In this document: positions 1-8,255 of the stretch, one piece after another | How positions within the stretch are numbered: position 1 is the stretch's first letter | Layout of the letters: each line of letters opens with the position of its first letter | DNA from: Oscillospiraceae bacterium | Lineage (GTDB): Bacteria; Bacillota; Clostridia; Oscillospirales; Oscillospiraceae | Reading direction: 5' to 3' | Assembly: GCA_017465625.1 (NCBI GenBank) | Contig: JAFTVV010000035.1 | Span: 1-37,716 of the forward strand | Length of the DNA stretch: 37,716 nt | Notes under the pieces: model-generated | Databases searched by the model: none | Told to the model about the DNA's origin: nothing | What the model saw: the letters and a program-made list of their open reading frames with translations, nothing else | Translations under genes and position numbers: made by a program

Positions 1-1
1 A

Positions 2-238
2 GGCGGCCGTCACACCCCCTTCTTTAACAACTATCGTCCCCAGTTCTACTTCCGTACCACCGACGTTACCGGCATCATCACCCTGCCCGAGGGCGTTGAG
101 ATGTGCATGCCCGGCGACAACGTTGTTATGAACGTTGAGCTGATCACCCCCATCGCTATCGAGAAGGGCCTGCGTTTCGCTATCCGTGAAGGCGGCCGTA
201 CCGTTGGTTCCGGCGTTGTTACCGAGATCTACGAGTAA
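2..238 (+). CDS. tuf: Elongation factor Tu, C-terminal part (5' cut by window)
   Basis: The reading frame is open from base 2 to a TAA at 236-238 and encodes 78 residues of the EF-Tu C-terminal beta-barrel (domain III). Visible landmarks are the stretch [16 protein letters not shown], the MPGDN turn and the terminal [13 protein letters not shown] motif, all diagnostic of bacterial EF-Tu. The protein delivers aminoacyl-tRNA to the ribosome as a GTP complex. The GTPase domain lies outside the window. Codon use (almost only GTT, ACC, CGT, AAC) is strongly biased as expected for a very highly expressed gene. A strong terminator follows 32 bases after the stop, so this is the last gene of its operon. 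Confidence 0.97.
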   Translation, partial: GGRHTPFFNNYRPQFYFRTTDVTGIITLPEGVEMCMPGDNVVMNVELITPIAIEKGLRFAIREGGRTVGSGVVTEIYE

Positions 239-270
239 TTCTCAATAACAGGGAAATTCTTTCTAAAACA

Positions 271-304
271 AAATCCTCCAGTCTTCGGACTGGAGGATTT
301 TTTA
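271..304 (+). terminator. Intrinsic terminator of tuf
   Basis: A 13-bp perfect stem (AAATCCTCCAGTC, 271-283, with its complement 288-300) closes a stable TTCG tetraloop and runs into a T stretch at 298-303. It lies directly after tuf. Confidence 0.93.
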
Positions 305-323
305 CTGTCCATCTTCCGTGTCA

Positions 324-354
324 TTGCCATACCGACCCCACGCCGGTGTGGCAA
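324..354. repeat. Short inverted repeat between two terminators
   Basis: TTGCCATACC (324-333) pairs with GGTGTGGCAA (345-354) with one G-U pair. It has no T run and lies between the tuf terminator and the rnpB terminator. The role is unknown; nothing else is seen in the 239-417 gap. Confidence 0.4.
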
Positions 355-372
355 TCCGTTCCTTAAAAATGA

Positions 373-410
373 CAAAGCCCCAAGCTGACAAAAAATGTCA
401 GCTTGGGGCT
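373..410 (-). terminator. Intrinsic terminator of rnpB
   Basis: The arms CAAAGCCCCAAGCTGACA (373-390) and TGTCAGCTTGGGGCTTTG (397-414) form an 18-bp stem. On the minus strand it follows the 3' end of rnpB within a few bases and is followed by a T-rich stretch (complement of 360-372). It thus closes the rnpB transcript. Confidence 0.8.
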
Positions 411-417
411 TTGCTAA

Positions 418-790
418 CGCAACGCGAGTCTATAAGCCGGGTTCTGTCTTGATAGTCATCTATCTAAACCTGCAATTGCTCACAGGTTTTAGCCGCCTCC
501 TCGGAACGGTCGGGCAAACCTATTGTTCCTCCACGGCGTTGCTCCGGATAGAGTTTACATCGTAAAACCTGTGTTTCCACAGGCCGGGTGGGCTCTTGCC
601 CCACCTTTTCACCCTTACCTCATCGTCGATTCGCGTTAGGATGATCGCGCTGAGGCGGTATATCTCTGTTGCACTTGTCCTGGGGTCACCCCCGGCGGGC
701 GTTACCCGTTATCCTTGCCCTGTGGAGCCCGGACTTTCCTCACCTGATGCCCGTTGGGGCATCAGCCGCGACTATCCAACTCGGTTGCGC
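418..790 (-). ncRNA. rnpB: RNase P RNA, class A
   Basis: This is the catalytic RNA that removes 5' leaders from precursor tRNA. On the minus strand the 5' part carries the universal GAGGAAAGTCCGGGCTCC block (complement of about 725-742) and the 3' part carries ACAGAACCCGGCTTAT (complement of about 431-446), both hallmarks of bacterial RNase P RNA. Helix P1 can be read directly: the 5' end CGCAACCGAGT pairs with the 3' end ACTCGCGTTGCG (418-429), which sets the ends. About 373 nt is a normal length. An open frame on the plus strand across this gene (596-850) is a by-product of the RNA sequence. It is transcribed from its own promoter at 797-825. Confidence 0.96.
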
Positions 791-796
791 GTACAC

Positions 797-825
797 ATTG
801 TAAACCAAGAACGTCAAAATGTCAA
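797..825 (-). promoter_or_regulatory. Sigma-A promoter of rnpB
   Basis: On the minus strand a perfect TTGACA (820-825) is followed after 17 bp by TACAAT (797-802). Initiation about 7 bases on falls at ~790, the 5' end deduced from helix P1 of RNase P RNA. Confidence 0.9.
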
Positions 826-830
826 ACATC

Positions 831-859
831 TTGCAAAAAACATATTTTAGGTATATACT
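831..859 (+). promoter_or_regulatory. Sigma-A promoter of murD operon
   Basis: TTGCAA (831-836), 17-bp spacer, TATACT (854-859), ending 37 bases before the murD start. Its -35 box lies only 5 bp from the -35 box of the divergent rnpB promoter, so the two are back to back. Confidence 0.8.
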
Positions 860-896
860 AAAAAAAGATATTCTTTGAATGTAAAGGAAGCTTAAA

Positions 897-2258
897 ATGC
901 ATTACGATACGTATTTTAATTCCCTGCGGGGAAAGAAGATTTTAGTGATGGGTCTCGGCGTCAGCAACCGTCCCCTGGTACGGATGCTGCTGCGCTATGG
1001 ATGCGACGTCACCGGCTGCGATAAAACCCCTCGGGAGAACTTTGACCCGGAGCTGTGCGAGTTGGAAGCATTAGGCTGTAAAATGAAGGTGGGTCAGGGA
1101 TATTTGGAGGACCTGCAGGCGGATTTGGTATTTCGAACCCCCGGAATGCATCCGGATATTCCTGCGCTTTGCAGCTTGCGCCAATCCGGTGCGGAAGTCA
1201 CCAGTGAGATGGAAGTGTTTTTTGAACTGTGCAATTGCCATCTGATTGCCGTTACCGGTTCTGACGGCAAGACGACTACCACCACTTTGATCTCTGAGAT
1301 GCTGAAGGCATCCGGTAAGACGGTGTGGCTGGGCGGCAATATCGGCACGCCCTTACTGCCACTGATTGATAAAATCCGTCCCGATGATTATGCGGTGGTG
1401 GAATTAAGCTCCTTCCAGCTGATGGATATGCACCAAAGCCCCCATATTGCGGTGGTTACGAACTTAGCGCCCAATCATCTGGATGTGCATAAGGATATGC
1501 AGGAATACATTGACGCCAAGGTCAATTTGTTCCGTTATCAAAGACCTGAGGATGTGCTCATCGTCAATGCAGATAATGCCATTACCTCCGCATTTCAGGG
1601 CAATGGCACAATGAAGTATTTCAGCTATTCCGGCAAAGTCAAAACAGGCACTTATCTGGAAAATGATATGCTGTGCCGTAACGGAAAGCCCTTGTTCCAC
1701 AAAAAGGACATTGTGATTCCCGGGGAGCATAATGTGGAAAATTACCTGACGGCCATTATGGCGGTGGAGGGTTTGGTAGAGGACGAGATCATTCACCAGG
1801 TTGCCAAGACCTTTGGAGGGGTGGAGCATCGCATCGAATTTGTCCGGGAGAAGGACGGCGTGCGTTTTTATAACGATTCCATTGCGTCTTCTCCCACCAG
1901 AACCATTGCCGGATTAAAGAGTTTCCCCCAAAAGGTACTACTCATTGCCGGCGGTTATGATAAAAAGATTCCCTATGACGTGCTGGGACCGCATATTTGT
2001 GAGCACGTGAAGACCTTGTATTTAGGGGGCGCTACCGGGCCTCAGATTCGCAAGGCCACGGAAAATGCCCCCAATTATCGGGAAGGTTGCCCCCGTATTG
2101 TGGAATGTGCCGACTTTACCGACGCGGTAAAGAAAGCCGCTGCCGATGCGGTCAGCGGAGATGTGGTACTGATGAGTCCGGCCAGTGCGGCATTTGACCA
2201 GTTTAAAAACTTTGAATATCGGGGAAGGTATTATAAAGCGCTTGTAAAGGAGCTGTAA
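897..2258 (+). CDS. murD: UDP-N-acetylmuramoyl-L-alanine:D-glutamate ligase
   Basis: Cytoplasmic Mur ligase that adds D-glutamate to UDP-MurNAc-L-Ala with ATP, the second peptide-adding step of peptidoglycan synthesis. The 453-residue product has the N-terminal Rossmann-like UDP-binding domain (KKILVMGLGVSNRPLVR, from residue 13), the ATP P-loop GSDGKTTT at residues 121-128, the central Mur ligase domain, and the C-terminal domain with EHRIEFV and YNDSIASSPTRT motifs. The length is usual for MurD. The ATG at 897 follows an AAAGGA site; nothing upstream competes. It heads a three-gene run with ispD (2-bp gap) and ispF, linking wall synthesis with isoprenoid (undecaprenyl carrier) supply. Confidence 0.96.
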   Translation: MHYDTYFNSLRGKKILVMGLGVSNRPLVRMLLRYGCDVTGCDKTPRENFDPELCELEALGCKMKVGQGYLEDLQADLVFRTPGMHPDIPALCSLRQSGAEVTSEMEVFFELCNCHLIAVTGSDGKTTTTTLISEMLKASGKTVWLGGNIGTPLLPLIDKIRPDDYAVVELSSFQLMDMHQSPHIAVVTNLAPNHLDVHKDMQEYIDAKVNLFRYQRPEDVLIVNADNAITSAFQGNGTMKYFSYSGKVKTGTYLENDMLCRNGKPLFHKKDIVIPGEHNVENYLTAIMAVEGLVEDEIIHQVAKTFGGVEHRIEFVREKDGVRFYNDSIASSPTRTIAGLKSFPQKVLLIAGGYDKKIPYDVLGPHICEHVKTLYLGGATGPQIRKATENAPNYREGCPRIVECADFTDAVKKAAADAVSGDVVLMSPASAAFDQFKNFEYRGRYYKALVKEL

Positions 2259-2260
2259 AT

Positions 2261-2983
2261 ATGGAATTATCCCGTGTGGCGGAAGTTGCCGGAAAGCTGA
2301 TAAAAGTAAAATACTGCGGTGCAGTGATTGTGGCGGCAGGCAACGCCTCCCGTATGGGCGGTATTGACAAGGTAATGGCACCGCTGATGGGAGAGCCGAT
2401 GATTGTGCACACCGTCCGCGCATTTGAAAAGGCGGATGTGATTCGGGAAATTGTGGTGGTCACACGGGAAGACCTGGTAGAAGTTGTTACGGAACTGACG
2501 AAGCCTTTTTCCAAGGTGCGCGCAGTGGTTGTCGGTGGAAAAGACCGTCCCGAATCCGTCAGAAACGGCATCCTTGCCCTGTCTAAGAAGGTGAAATTGG
2601 CGGCCATACAGGACGGCGCAAGACCGCTGGTGTCTGTGCAGGTTATCGACCGCACCGTTCGTGCCGCCCATAGTTATGGCGCGGCCGCACCGGCAGTGCC
2701 GGTGAAAGACACCGTCAAGCAGGTCCAGGGCGGCGTGGTGCGTGCCACCCCCGACAGAAGCGCATTGCAGGCTGTGCAGACACCACAGGTGTTTGATGTA
2801 GATCTTCTGACAGGCGCGCTTTACAAGGCAGAGCAGGAAAAAACGGTGATTACGGACGATTGCTCTGCGGTGGAAAATATGGGCTTTACGGTGAAAATTG
2901 TGGCAGGTGATGAGTGCAATATGAAGGTCACCACGCCTATGGATTTGAAAATTGCCCAGATGTTGATGGAGGAACGCAAATGA
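2261..2983 (+). CDS. ispD: 2-C-methyl-D-erythritol 4-phosphate cytidylyltransferase
   Basis: MEP-pathway enzyme that couples CTP to methylerythritol phosphate. The 240-residue protein carries the nucleotide-binding signature [14 protein letters not shown] near residues 25-38, the [12 protein letters not shown] motif near the middle and [10 protein letters not shown] near residue 195, all typical of IspD. The start ATG lies 2 bp after the murD stop, with AAAGGAG (2246-2252) inside the end of murD, so translation is probably coupled. The first ~18 residues are a small N-terminal extension before the usual family start. The stop overlaps the ispF start (ATGA). Confidence 0.95.
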   Translation: MELSRVAEVAGKLIKVKYCGAVIVAAGNASRMGGIDKVMAPLMGEPMIVHTVRAFEKADVIREIVVVTREDLVEVVTELTKPFSKVRAVVVGGKDRPESVRNGILALSKKVKLAAIQDGARPLVSVQVIDRTVRAAHSYGAAAPAVPVKDTVKQVQGGVVRATPDRSALQAVQTPQVFDVDLLTGALYKAEQEKTVITDDCSAVENMGFTVKIVAGDECNMKVTTPMDLKIAQMLMEERK

Positions 2984-3447
2984 GAATTGGACACGGCTAT
3001 GATGTTCATCGGCTGGTGGAGTGCAGAGATTTGGTTTTAGGCGGTGTCACCATTCCCTTTGAAAAAGGCCTGCTTGGTCATTCTGATGCGGATGTATTGC
3101 TTCACGCGGTGATGGATGCGCTGCTGGGTGCGGCAGGCTTAGGGGATATCGGCAAGCTTTTTCCCGATACCGACAGCGCCTATAAGGGCATTTCTTCTAT
3201 GATCTTGCTGGAAAAGGTGGCAGTGGCGCTGAAAGAAAAGGGCTATACCGTCGGCAATGTGGATGTGACGATGATTGCCCAAAAGCCCAAACTGCGCTCC
3301 TATATTCCCCAAATGGAGGAAAATATTGCCCGTGTTTTACAGGTCAGTGCAGACAAAATCAACGTAAAAGCCACCACGGAGGAGCACTTGGGCTTTACCG
3401 GTGACGGCAGTGGAATGTCTTGCCACGCAGTGTGCATATTGGAATAA
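2980..3447 (+). CDS. ispF: 2-C-methyl-D-erythritol 2,4-cyclodiphosphate synthase
   Basis: Trimeric, zinc-dependent lyase that forms the cyclodiphosphate of the MEP pathway, the step after IspD and IspE. The 155-residue product begins [12 protein letters not shown] with the metal-binding D-x-H pair. It contains [29 protein letters not shown] and [10 protein letters not shown], all canonical. I chose the ATG at 2980, which overlaps the ispD stop by 4 bases and has GGAGGAACGC before it. A longer in-frame start at 2914 would add 22 residues foreign to the family. ispD and ispF are often adjacent or fused in bacteria, which supports both calls. Confidence 0.97.
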   Translation: MRIGHGYDVHRLVECRDLVLGGVTIPFEKGLLGHSDADVLLHAVMDALLGAAGLGDIGKLFPDTDSAYKGISSMILLEKVAVALKEKGYTVGNVDVTMIAQKPKLRSYIPQMEENIARVLQVSADKINVKATTEEHLGFTGDGSGMSCHAVCILE

Positions 3448-3464
3448 TTTTTTGGAACAAGAAA

Positions 3465-3501
3465 CCCTCCTGTGACATAATTTGTCACGGGAGGGATTTT
3501 T
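3465..3501 (+). terminator. Terminator-like hairpin that contains the next gene's ribosome binding site
   Basis: CCCTCCTGTGACA (3465-3477) pairs with TGTCACGGGAGGG (3483-3495) over 13 bp with one G-U pair, followed by ATTTTT. It looks like the terminator of murD-ispD-ispF, yet its 3' arm GGGAGGG is the only visible Shine-Dalgarno for the ATG at 3502, which starts right after the T run. Confidence 0.8.
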
Positions 3502-3744
3502 ATGGAGAAATGTATGATTACCTTCCGTTCCGTCACCCCTGCCCAACGGGCAGAACAGCTGCTTCGACGGGCGGGAGTACGCTGTGAATTGCATCGTACA
3601 CCACGGTATTTGGCACAACAGGGATGCGGTTACAGCCTGCGGATACAGTCCCATCAGCTTGAACAGACGATCAGTTTTCTGCAGGAGCATCAGATCCCTT
3701 ATCAAAAGGTGTATTGCGGAGAGTCTATGGAGGCTTTTCAATGA
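3502..3744 (+). CDS. DUF3343 family small protein (putative Se/S carrier-like)
   Basis: The 80-residue protein matches the DUF3343 pattern: an N-terminal beta strand (MITFRSV), the helix AQRAEQLLRRAGV, then a conserved Cys-Gly (C42-G43 in QQGCGYSLRI) and a C-terminal helix. From comparative genomics the family is associated with selenium and sulfur handling, often beside a class V desulfurase such as the next gene, and is proposed to carry S or Se on the conserved cysteine; this role is unproven. The Shine-Dalgarno lies inside the 3' arm of a terminator-like hairpin. The stop overlaps the start of the next gene (ATGA at 3741-3744), so the two are translated together. Confidence 0.75.
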   Translation: MEKCMITFRSVTPAQRAEQLLRRAGVRCELHRTPRYLAQQGCGYSLRIQSHQLEQTISFLQEHQIPYQKVYCGESMEAFQ

Positions 3745-4835
3745 TTTATCTGGATCACGGAGCGACCTCCTTTCCAAAACCGCTTTCGGTGCGCCGCCAG
3801 GTGCAGGATGCCATGGCGCGGTGCGGAAACAGCGGCAGGGGAGGACACGGGCCTGCAATGGAAGCGGCAAGAACCATATACCTGTGCCGTACAGCGGCGG
3901 CGGATTTTTTCGACTGCGTGCCGGAGCAGGTGGTGTTTACCTCAGGCTGTACCCACAGCTTAAATATTGCACTGCGTTCCCTTTTTAAAAAAGGGGAACG
4001 GGTGGCGATCTCCGGCTTTGAGCATAATGCGGTAACACGTCCGCTATATGCAATGGGCGTGGAGACGGTGGTTGCAGGCAGGAAGCTTTTCGACTGGGCA
4101 GACACACTGGAGCAATTTGAAAATGTTCTGAAAAAAGGCGTTTCCGGTGCGGTTTTTACCCATTGCTCCAATGTTTTTGGTTATATTCTGCCGGTGGAGG
4201 AAATGGCGTTTCTGTGCCGGAAATACCGGGTGCCCTTTGTGGTGGATGGCGCACAGTCTGCAGGGTGCTTGCCCATCAGTCTGCGAAATTGGGGTGCATC
4301 CTTTGTGGCAATGTCCGGGCATAAGGGTCTGCTGGGGCCAATGGGAACGGGACTTCTTTTATGCGGTGATACCCCAGTGCCTTTGATGCAGGGCGGTACG
4401 GGAAGTCGCTCTGAAAGTGTGGAAATGCCCTCGTTTTTGCCGGATTTGGCAGAGGTTGGCACAATGAATGTTGGAGGTATTGCAGGTGTTCACGCAGGAC
4501 TGTCTCTGGTAAAAAGGATGGGACTTTCCAAGATCCTGCATCGGGAACAGCAGGCGGCAGAGCGATGCGTCAAGGGACTAAAGCAGTTGGGGTATCAGGT
4601 GTTTTCCGGAGCGCATCAAAACGGGACGGTCAGCTTCGTGCCGCGTATGGACTGTGAGGAGCTGGCGGAAAAACTGGGAAGCAAAGGCATTGCGGTGCGC
4701 GGAGGACTGCACTGTGCGCCCCTTGCCCACGAAAGCGCGGGAACGCTGGCAACCGGCACGGTGCGGCTCAGCTTCGGTCACGAAGCAACTGTGGAGCAGG
4801 CGGAACGATTTTTGTCGGTGTTGACCCGTATATAG
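3741..4835 (+). CDS. Class V aminotransferase, cysteine desulfurase / selenocysteine lyase-like
   Basis: PLP enzyme of the NifS/Csd fold, 364 residues. It begins MIYLDHGATSFPKP, the normal start of this subgroup. It has the VDGAQSAG cofactor-binding strand, the PLP lysine in MSGHKGLLGPMGTG, and a catalytic-loop cysteine in RGGLHCAPLAH as in group II desulfurases. Likely reaction: removal of S (or Se) from (seleno)cysteine as an enzyme-bound persulfide. The ATG at 3741 overlaps the DUF3343 stop; a start at 3714 would add nine non-homologous residues. The subfamily paired with DUF3343 has been linked to orphan SelD/selenium-dependent hydroxylase systems, but no selD, yqeB or xdh gene is in this window, so substrate is uncertain. 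Confidence 0.85.
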   Translation: MIYLDHGATSFPKPLSVRRQVQDAMARCGNSGRGGHGPAMEAARTIYLCRTAAADFFDCVPEQVVFTSGCTHSLNIALRSLFKKGERVAISGFEHNAVTRPLYAMGVETVVAGRKLFDWADTLEQFENVLKKGVSGAVFTHCSNVFGYILPVEEMAFLCRKYRVPFVVDGAQSAGCLPISLRNWGASFVAMSGHKGLLGPMGTGLLLCGDTPVPLMQGGTGSRSESVEMPSFLPDLAEVGTMNVGGIAGVHAGLSLVKRMGLSKILHREQQAAERCVKGLKQLGYQVFSGAHQNGTVSFVPRMDCEELAEKLGSKGIAVRGGLHCAPLAHESAGTLATGTVRLSFGHEATVEQAERFLSVLTRI

Positions 4836-4836
4836 C

Positions 4837-4899
4837 AAAAAATGCAGGAAGGGCAATGGATTGCTGCGGTAAACGGCCCAACTTTCCTGCATTTTTTTT
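4837..4899 (+). terminator. Intrinsic terminator after the desulfurase gene
   Basis: AATGCAGGAA (4841-4850) pairs with TTCCTGCATT (4884-4893), followed by a run of eight Ts. GGGC (4851-4854) and GCCC (4876-4879) extend the stem inward. Confidence 0.8.
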
Positions 4900-4909
4900 G
4901 CAAATCCTA

Positions 4910-4938
4910 TTGCCATCAGCAACGAAATCCGTTATAAT
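4910..4938 (+). promoter_or_regulatory. Sigma-A promoter of the cdaA operon
   Basis: TTGCCA (4910-4915), 17-bp spacer, perfect TATAAT (4933-4938). It lies between the preceding terminator and cdaA and probably drives much of the long 4978-18821 run. Confidence 0.88.
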
Positions 4939-5004
4939 AATAAGAATAATAGGGTGACTATGTCATAGTGGCAAAAAATGAAGAAAAAGGGGATACAGGC
5001 ACTT

Positions 5005-5862
5005 ATGGAACAGATTAAAGGTTTTCTTGAGCAACTTTCCAGAATGCAGTGGACAGACATTCTGGACATCATCATTGTTGCCGGATTGATATACTGGTTG
5101 GTGCCGATGCTCAAGTCCACCGGCACAGGCAAAATTGCCCGTGTTGTGGTGATTGTCCTGGTCATTTCCTGGCTGACGGAATTGCTGAATCTGCATACGC
5201 TGCATTTTATTTTCAATCAGGTGCTCACCGTTGGTTTGATTGCTATTGTGGTGCTGTTCCAACCGGAATTGCGTCGTATGATTGATCGGCTGAGCAACGT
5301 GAAGGTACATAAAATATTCGGTGTACAGGAAGACAATCAGCAGCTTGTGCCGGTGATTCGTCAGACGGTGCAGGCCTGCGAAGTGATGAGTAAGGAACGG
5401 GTGGGTGCGCTGATTGTATTTGCCCGGGATACCCATATGGGCGAATACATCAAAACCGGTACGGTGATTGATGCACAGCCGTCCGAGCAGCTGATTCGTA
5501 ATATTTTCTTCCCCAAGGCTGCACTGCACGATGGCGCAATGATTATCAGCGAGGGTCGTGTGCTGGCCGCAGGCTGTGTTCTGCCGCTGACTGAATCCAC
5601 CCGTATCAGTGCCGATTTGGGCACACGCCACAGAGCCGCGCTGGGTATGAGCGAAAATACCGATGCGGTGGTGGTTGTGGTTTCGGAGGAAACCGGTGTT
5701 GTTTCGGTTGCTGTAGGCGGTATGCTGAAGCGGCATCTGGCACCGCAGACGCTGGAGCGACTGCTGCGCAGTGAGCTGTGTCCGGAAGAGCCGGAGCAGA
5801 ACAATAAGATGAAGCTTCTGCAAATGCTGAAGAAAACTGGCAAGGAGGGAAGCGACAAATGA
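5005..5862 (+). CDS. cdaA: Diadenylate cyclase CdaA (c-di-AMP synthase)
   Basis: Membrane-bound enzyme that condenses two ATP into cyclic di-AMP, the messenger controlling potassium, osmolyte and wall homeostasis in Firmicutes. Three N-terminal membrane helices (DILDIIIVAGLIYWLV, IARVVVIVLVISWLT, VLTVGLIAIVVLF) precede the DAC domain with DGA (about residue 176) and GTRHRAALG (about 206), the two ATP-binding motifs. I prefer the ATG at 5005 (285 aa): GGGG at 4989-4992 precedes it by 12 bases, while the in-frame ATG at 4978 has no visible ribosome binding site. cdaR follows with a 4-base overlap, as in other Firmicutes; the usual third gene glmM is absent here. Confidence 0.95.
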   Translation: MEQIKGFLEQLSRMQWTDILDIIIVAGLIYWLVPMLKSTGTGKIARVVVIVLVISWLTELLNLHTLHFIFNQVLTVGLIAIVVLFQPELRRMIDRLSNVKVHKIFGVQEDNQQLVPVIRQTVQACEVMSKERVGALIVFARDTHMGEYIKTGTVIDAQPSEQLIRNIFFPKAALHDGAMIISEGRVLAAGCVLPLTESTRISADLGTRHRAALGMSENTDAVVVVVSEETGVVSVAVGGMLKRHLAPQTLERLLRSELCPEEPEQNNKMKLLQMLKKTGKEGSDK

Positions 5863-7082
5863 AAAGAAAGATCATTACCGCTGTCATTTCCCTGGCTGTG
5901 GCGTTTGCGCTTTGGAATTATGTGGTCTCTGTGGTAGGTCCGGAATACGAGGATACATTCCGTGACGTGGCGGTGAGTGTGGACGGCGAATCCATGCTGG
6001 AGCAGCGTGGTCTGATGCTGATCTCGGATAAGACACCGACCGTTACACTGCGTCTATCCGGCAACCGGTCGGATTTGAACAAGCTGAACGCATCCAATAT
6101 TAAAGTAGCCGTGGATTTGTCCAAAATTTACGAACCGGGCACAAAAACCCTGACACCCTCCATCTCTTTCCCCGGCAACGTTGCCAGCGGCGCCATTACC
6201 GTACAAAGCCGCAATCCCTCGTTTGTAACGCTGGAGATTGTCAAGCGGCAAGCCAAGGAAATTCCTGTAGAGATTCAGTATATTGGCGAAGGCCTGTCTG
6301 AGGAATATGTGAAGGGAAAGGCAGATCTGAGCCTTGAGAAACTCCACATTGCCGGACCTGAGGATGAGGTAAGCAACGTGGCGAAGGCGGTTATTCAGGT
6401 GGAGCTGAACAGCAGCACCAAGACCGAGATTACAGGCGCCTTTGATTATATTTTAAGCGACGCATCCGGCAACCCCGTGAATACGAAACACACCAAGGTT
6501 ACCACCGAGGATGCACAGCAGATTACCCTGTCTCTGCCGATCGAACGTGTTGTGGAACTGCCTCTGGTGCTGGAAATCATAGAAGGCGGCGGTGCAACCA
6601 AGGAACACGTGAAGATCACACCGGAAACCATTATGGTATCCGGTCGGGAAGAATTGCTGACAAACCTGACGGAGATCTCTTTGGGCAAGCTGGACTTGTC
6701 CACGATGACGGAGTCTGCGGATTTGGTGTTTGAAATCACTCTGCCGGAGGGACTGACCAACAGAACCATTCCCACTGCAACCGTAAAGGTCTCCTTCGAG
6801 AACCTGACGACCAGAACCATCACGGTCAGCAATTTCAAGGTCATCAACGTGCCGAAGGGGATGCAGGCAACGGTTTCTGCCCACGAATTGAACGTTACCA
6901 TCCGCGGCGAACAGGTGATGCTTAATGCGTTGACCGCAGAGAAAATTACCGTTCAGGTGGACTGCACAGGACTGGAAGCAGGCAAGCATTTGGTGGATGC
7001 GCAAATTGTGGTGGCCAATGCAAACGGGAAGGCGGGTGCAGTCGGTCCTTACCCCGTTGTGATTACCATCAGTGATAATTGA
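5859..7082 (+). CDS. cdaR: CdaR, YbbR-domain regulator of CdaA
   Basis: Extracytoplasmic, membrane-anchored partner that modulates CdaA. The 407-residue product starts with a signal anchor (IITAVISLAVAFALWNYVVSVV, residues 4-25) and then has about four tandem YbbR beta-domains (roughly residues 30-110, 125-220, 230-315 and 320-400). The repeated theme is an acidic strand followed by V-x-[VI]-x-G-x-x-x-x-[LV] such as LHIAGPEDEV, IMVSGREELL and VTIRGEQVML. The ATG overlaps the cdaA stop (ATGA) with AAGGAGGG upstream. Four domains is within the family range. It ends just before yicC; no terminator is visible between them. Confidence 0.93.
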   Translation: MKRKIITAVISLAVAFALWNYVVSVVGPEYEDTFRDVAVSVDGESMLEQRGLMLISDKTPTVTLRLSGNRSDLNKLNASNIKVAVDLSKIYEPGTKTLTPSISFPGNVASGAITVQSRNPSFVTLEIVKRQAKEIPVEIQYIGEGLSEEYVKGKADLSLEKLHIAGPEDEVSNVAKAVIQVELNSSTKTEITGAFDYILSDASGNPVNTKHTKVTTEDAQQITLSLPIERVVELPLVLEIIEGGGATKEHVKITPETIMVSGREELLTNLTEISLGKLDLSTMTESADLVFEITLPEGLTNRTIPTATVKVSFENLTTRTITVSNFKVINVPKGMQATVSAHELNVTIRGEQVMLNALTAEKITVQVDCTGLEAGKHLVDAQIVVANANGKAGAVGPYPVVITISDN

Positions 7083-7113
7083 TTACAATATAGAGTAAAA
7101 GGGGATAATCACC

Positions 7114-7992
7114 TTGATAAAGAGTATGACCGGCTACGGCCGTGCGGTAGAAACCGTTAATGCCCGTGAGTATACAGTGGAGCTTCGCTCTGTCAACAAC
7201 CGCTATTTGGATTGTTCTGTGCGTCTGCCCCGGATCTTGACCTTTGGTGAGGAGGCGGTGAAGCAGGCGGTGAAGAGCTTTGTCAGCCGTGGCAAGGTGG
7301 ATGTGTTTATTTCTGTTCGCAGTGAATGTGGCGATGAGCTGCAGGTAACTTTGAACGAAGCAGTGCTCAAGAGCTATTTGGATGCGATGCACCGAATGGT
7401 TCAGGAATACGGCGTCAAGGACGATATTCAGGTGTCTACGGTTGCCCGTATGCCAGAGGTATTTCAGATTGAAAAACCCCAGGTAGACGAGGATCAACTG
7501 CTGGCGGATCTGATGCAGGTGGTTCAAAAAGCACTGGAAAGCTACGATGCTATGCGTGTCACCGAGGGTGCTGCTTTGGAGCAGGACTTGCGTAGCCGCG
7601 GAAATACCATTTTGGAATATGTTTCCGTGGTGGAGCAGGGAAATGCGCAGACCGTGGAAGATTACCGTACCCGTTTGGAAAATAAGCTCAGAGAAGTGCT
7701 GGAAAACCGCAATCTGGACGAAAGCCGGATACTGACCGAAGCCGCGATTTTTGCGGACAAGGTGGCAGTGGACGAGGAAACGGTCCGTCTGCGCAGCCAT
7801 ATCGCTCAGATGAATACCATGCTCACCCAGGGTGGCGCAGTGGGGCGTAAGCTGGATTTTCTGCTGCAGGAGATGAATCGGGAGGCCAATACCATCGGCT
7901 CCAAGTGCACAGATGTGAACCTGGCCCGTGTGGTTGTGGATATTAAGGCGGAACTGGAAAAGATTCGGGAGCAAACCCAGAACATTGAATAA
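7114..7992 (+). CDS. yicC: YicC family endoribonuclease
   Basis: The 292-residue protein begins [10 protein letters not shown] and ends [31 protein letters not shown], the two most conserved ends of the YicC family. It also contains [11 protein letters not shown] and [16 protein letters not shown]. coli YicC is reported to be an endoribonuclease acting on small RNA; its role in Clostridia is not settled. The start is a TTG at 7114: AAAGGGG (7097-7103 area) is correctly spaced and the family start MIKSMTGYG falls exactly there. It precedes remA, gmk and rpoZ, a gene order conserved in Firmicutes. Confidence 0.93.
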   Translation: MIKSMTGYGRAVETVNAREYTVELRSVNNRYLDCSVRLPRILTFGEEAVKQAVKSFVSRGKVDVFISVRSECGDELQVTLNEAVLKSYLDAMHRMVQEYGVKDDIQVSTVARMPEVFQIEKPQVDEDQLLADLMQVVQKALESYDAMRVTEGAALEQDLRSRGNTILEYVSVVEQGNAQTVEDYRTRLENKLREVLENRNLDESRILTEAAIFADKVAVDEETVRLRSHIAQMNTMLTQGGAVGRKLDFLLQEMNREANTIGSKCTDVNLARVVVDIKAELEKIREQTQNIE

Positions 7993-8000
7993 GAGGGCCT

Positions 8001-8255
8001 ATGAAACTGATAAATATTGGATTTGGCAGTATGGTTGCCCCCGGACGTGTATTGTCGGTGTTAGAGCCTGAATCCGCACCCATTAAACGGGTGATCCAGG
8101 AGGCAAAGGAACGAGGGATGCTGATTGATGCATCCTACGGACGGAAAACCCGTGCAGTACTCCTGATGGACACTGACCACGTGATTTTATCCGCCCTTAC
8201 CCCGGAGGCGCTGAGTAACCGCTGGGAAGAGAAACAGGAGGATGCAGATGAGTAA
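8001..8255 (+). CDS. remA: RemA-like DNA-binding regulator (DUF370)
   Basis: 84 residues beginning [21 protein letters not shown], with [25 protein letters not shown] in the centre, the signature of RemA/DUF370. In Bacillus subtilis RemA is a DNA-binding activator of biofilm matrix and osmoprotection genes that assembles in rings; the target here is unknown. It lies 8 bp after yicC and overlaps gmk by 8 bases. The yicC-remA-gmk-rpoZ cluster supports the assignment. Confidence 0.93.
   Translation: MKLINIGFGSMVAPGRVLSVLEPESAPIKRVIQEAKERGMLIDASYGRKTRAVLLMDTDHVILSALTPEALSNRWEEKQEDADE

Noticed and set aside
596-850. Open frame of 84 codons on the plus strand
   Set aside because: It lies over rnpB and its promoter; the RNase P RNA hallmarks explain the sequence and no ribosome binding site is present.
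2914-2979. N-terminal extension of ispF
   Set aside because: The added 22 residues overlap ispD and do not fit the family; ATG 2980 has coupling overlap and a ribosome binding site.
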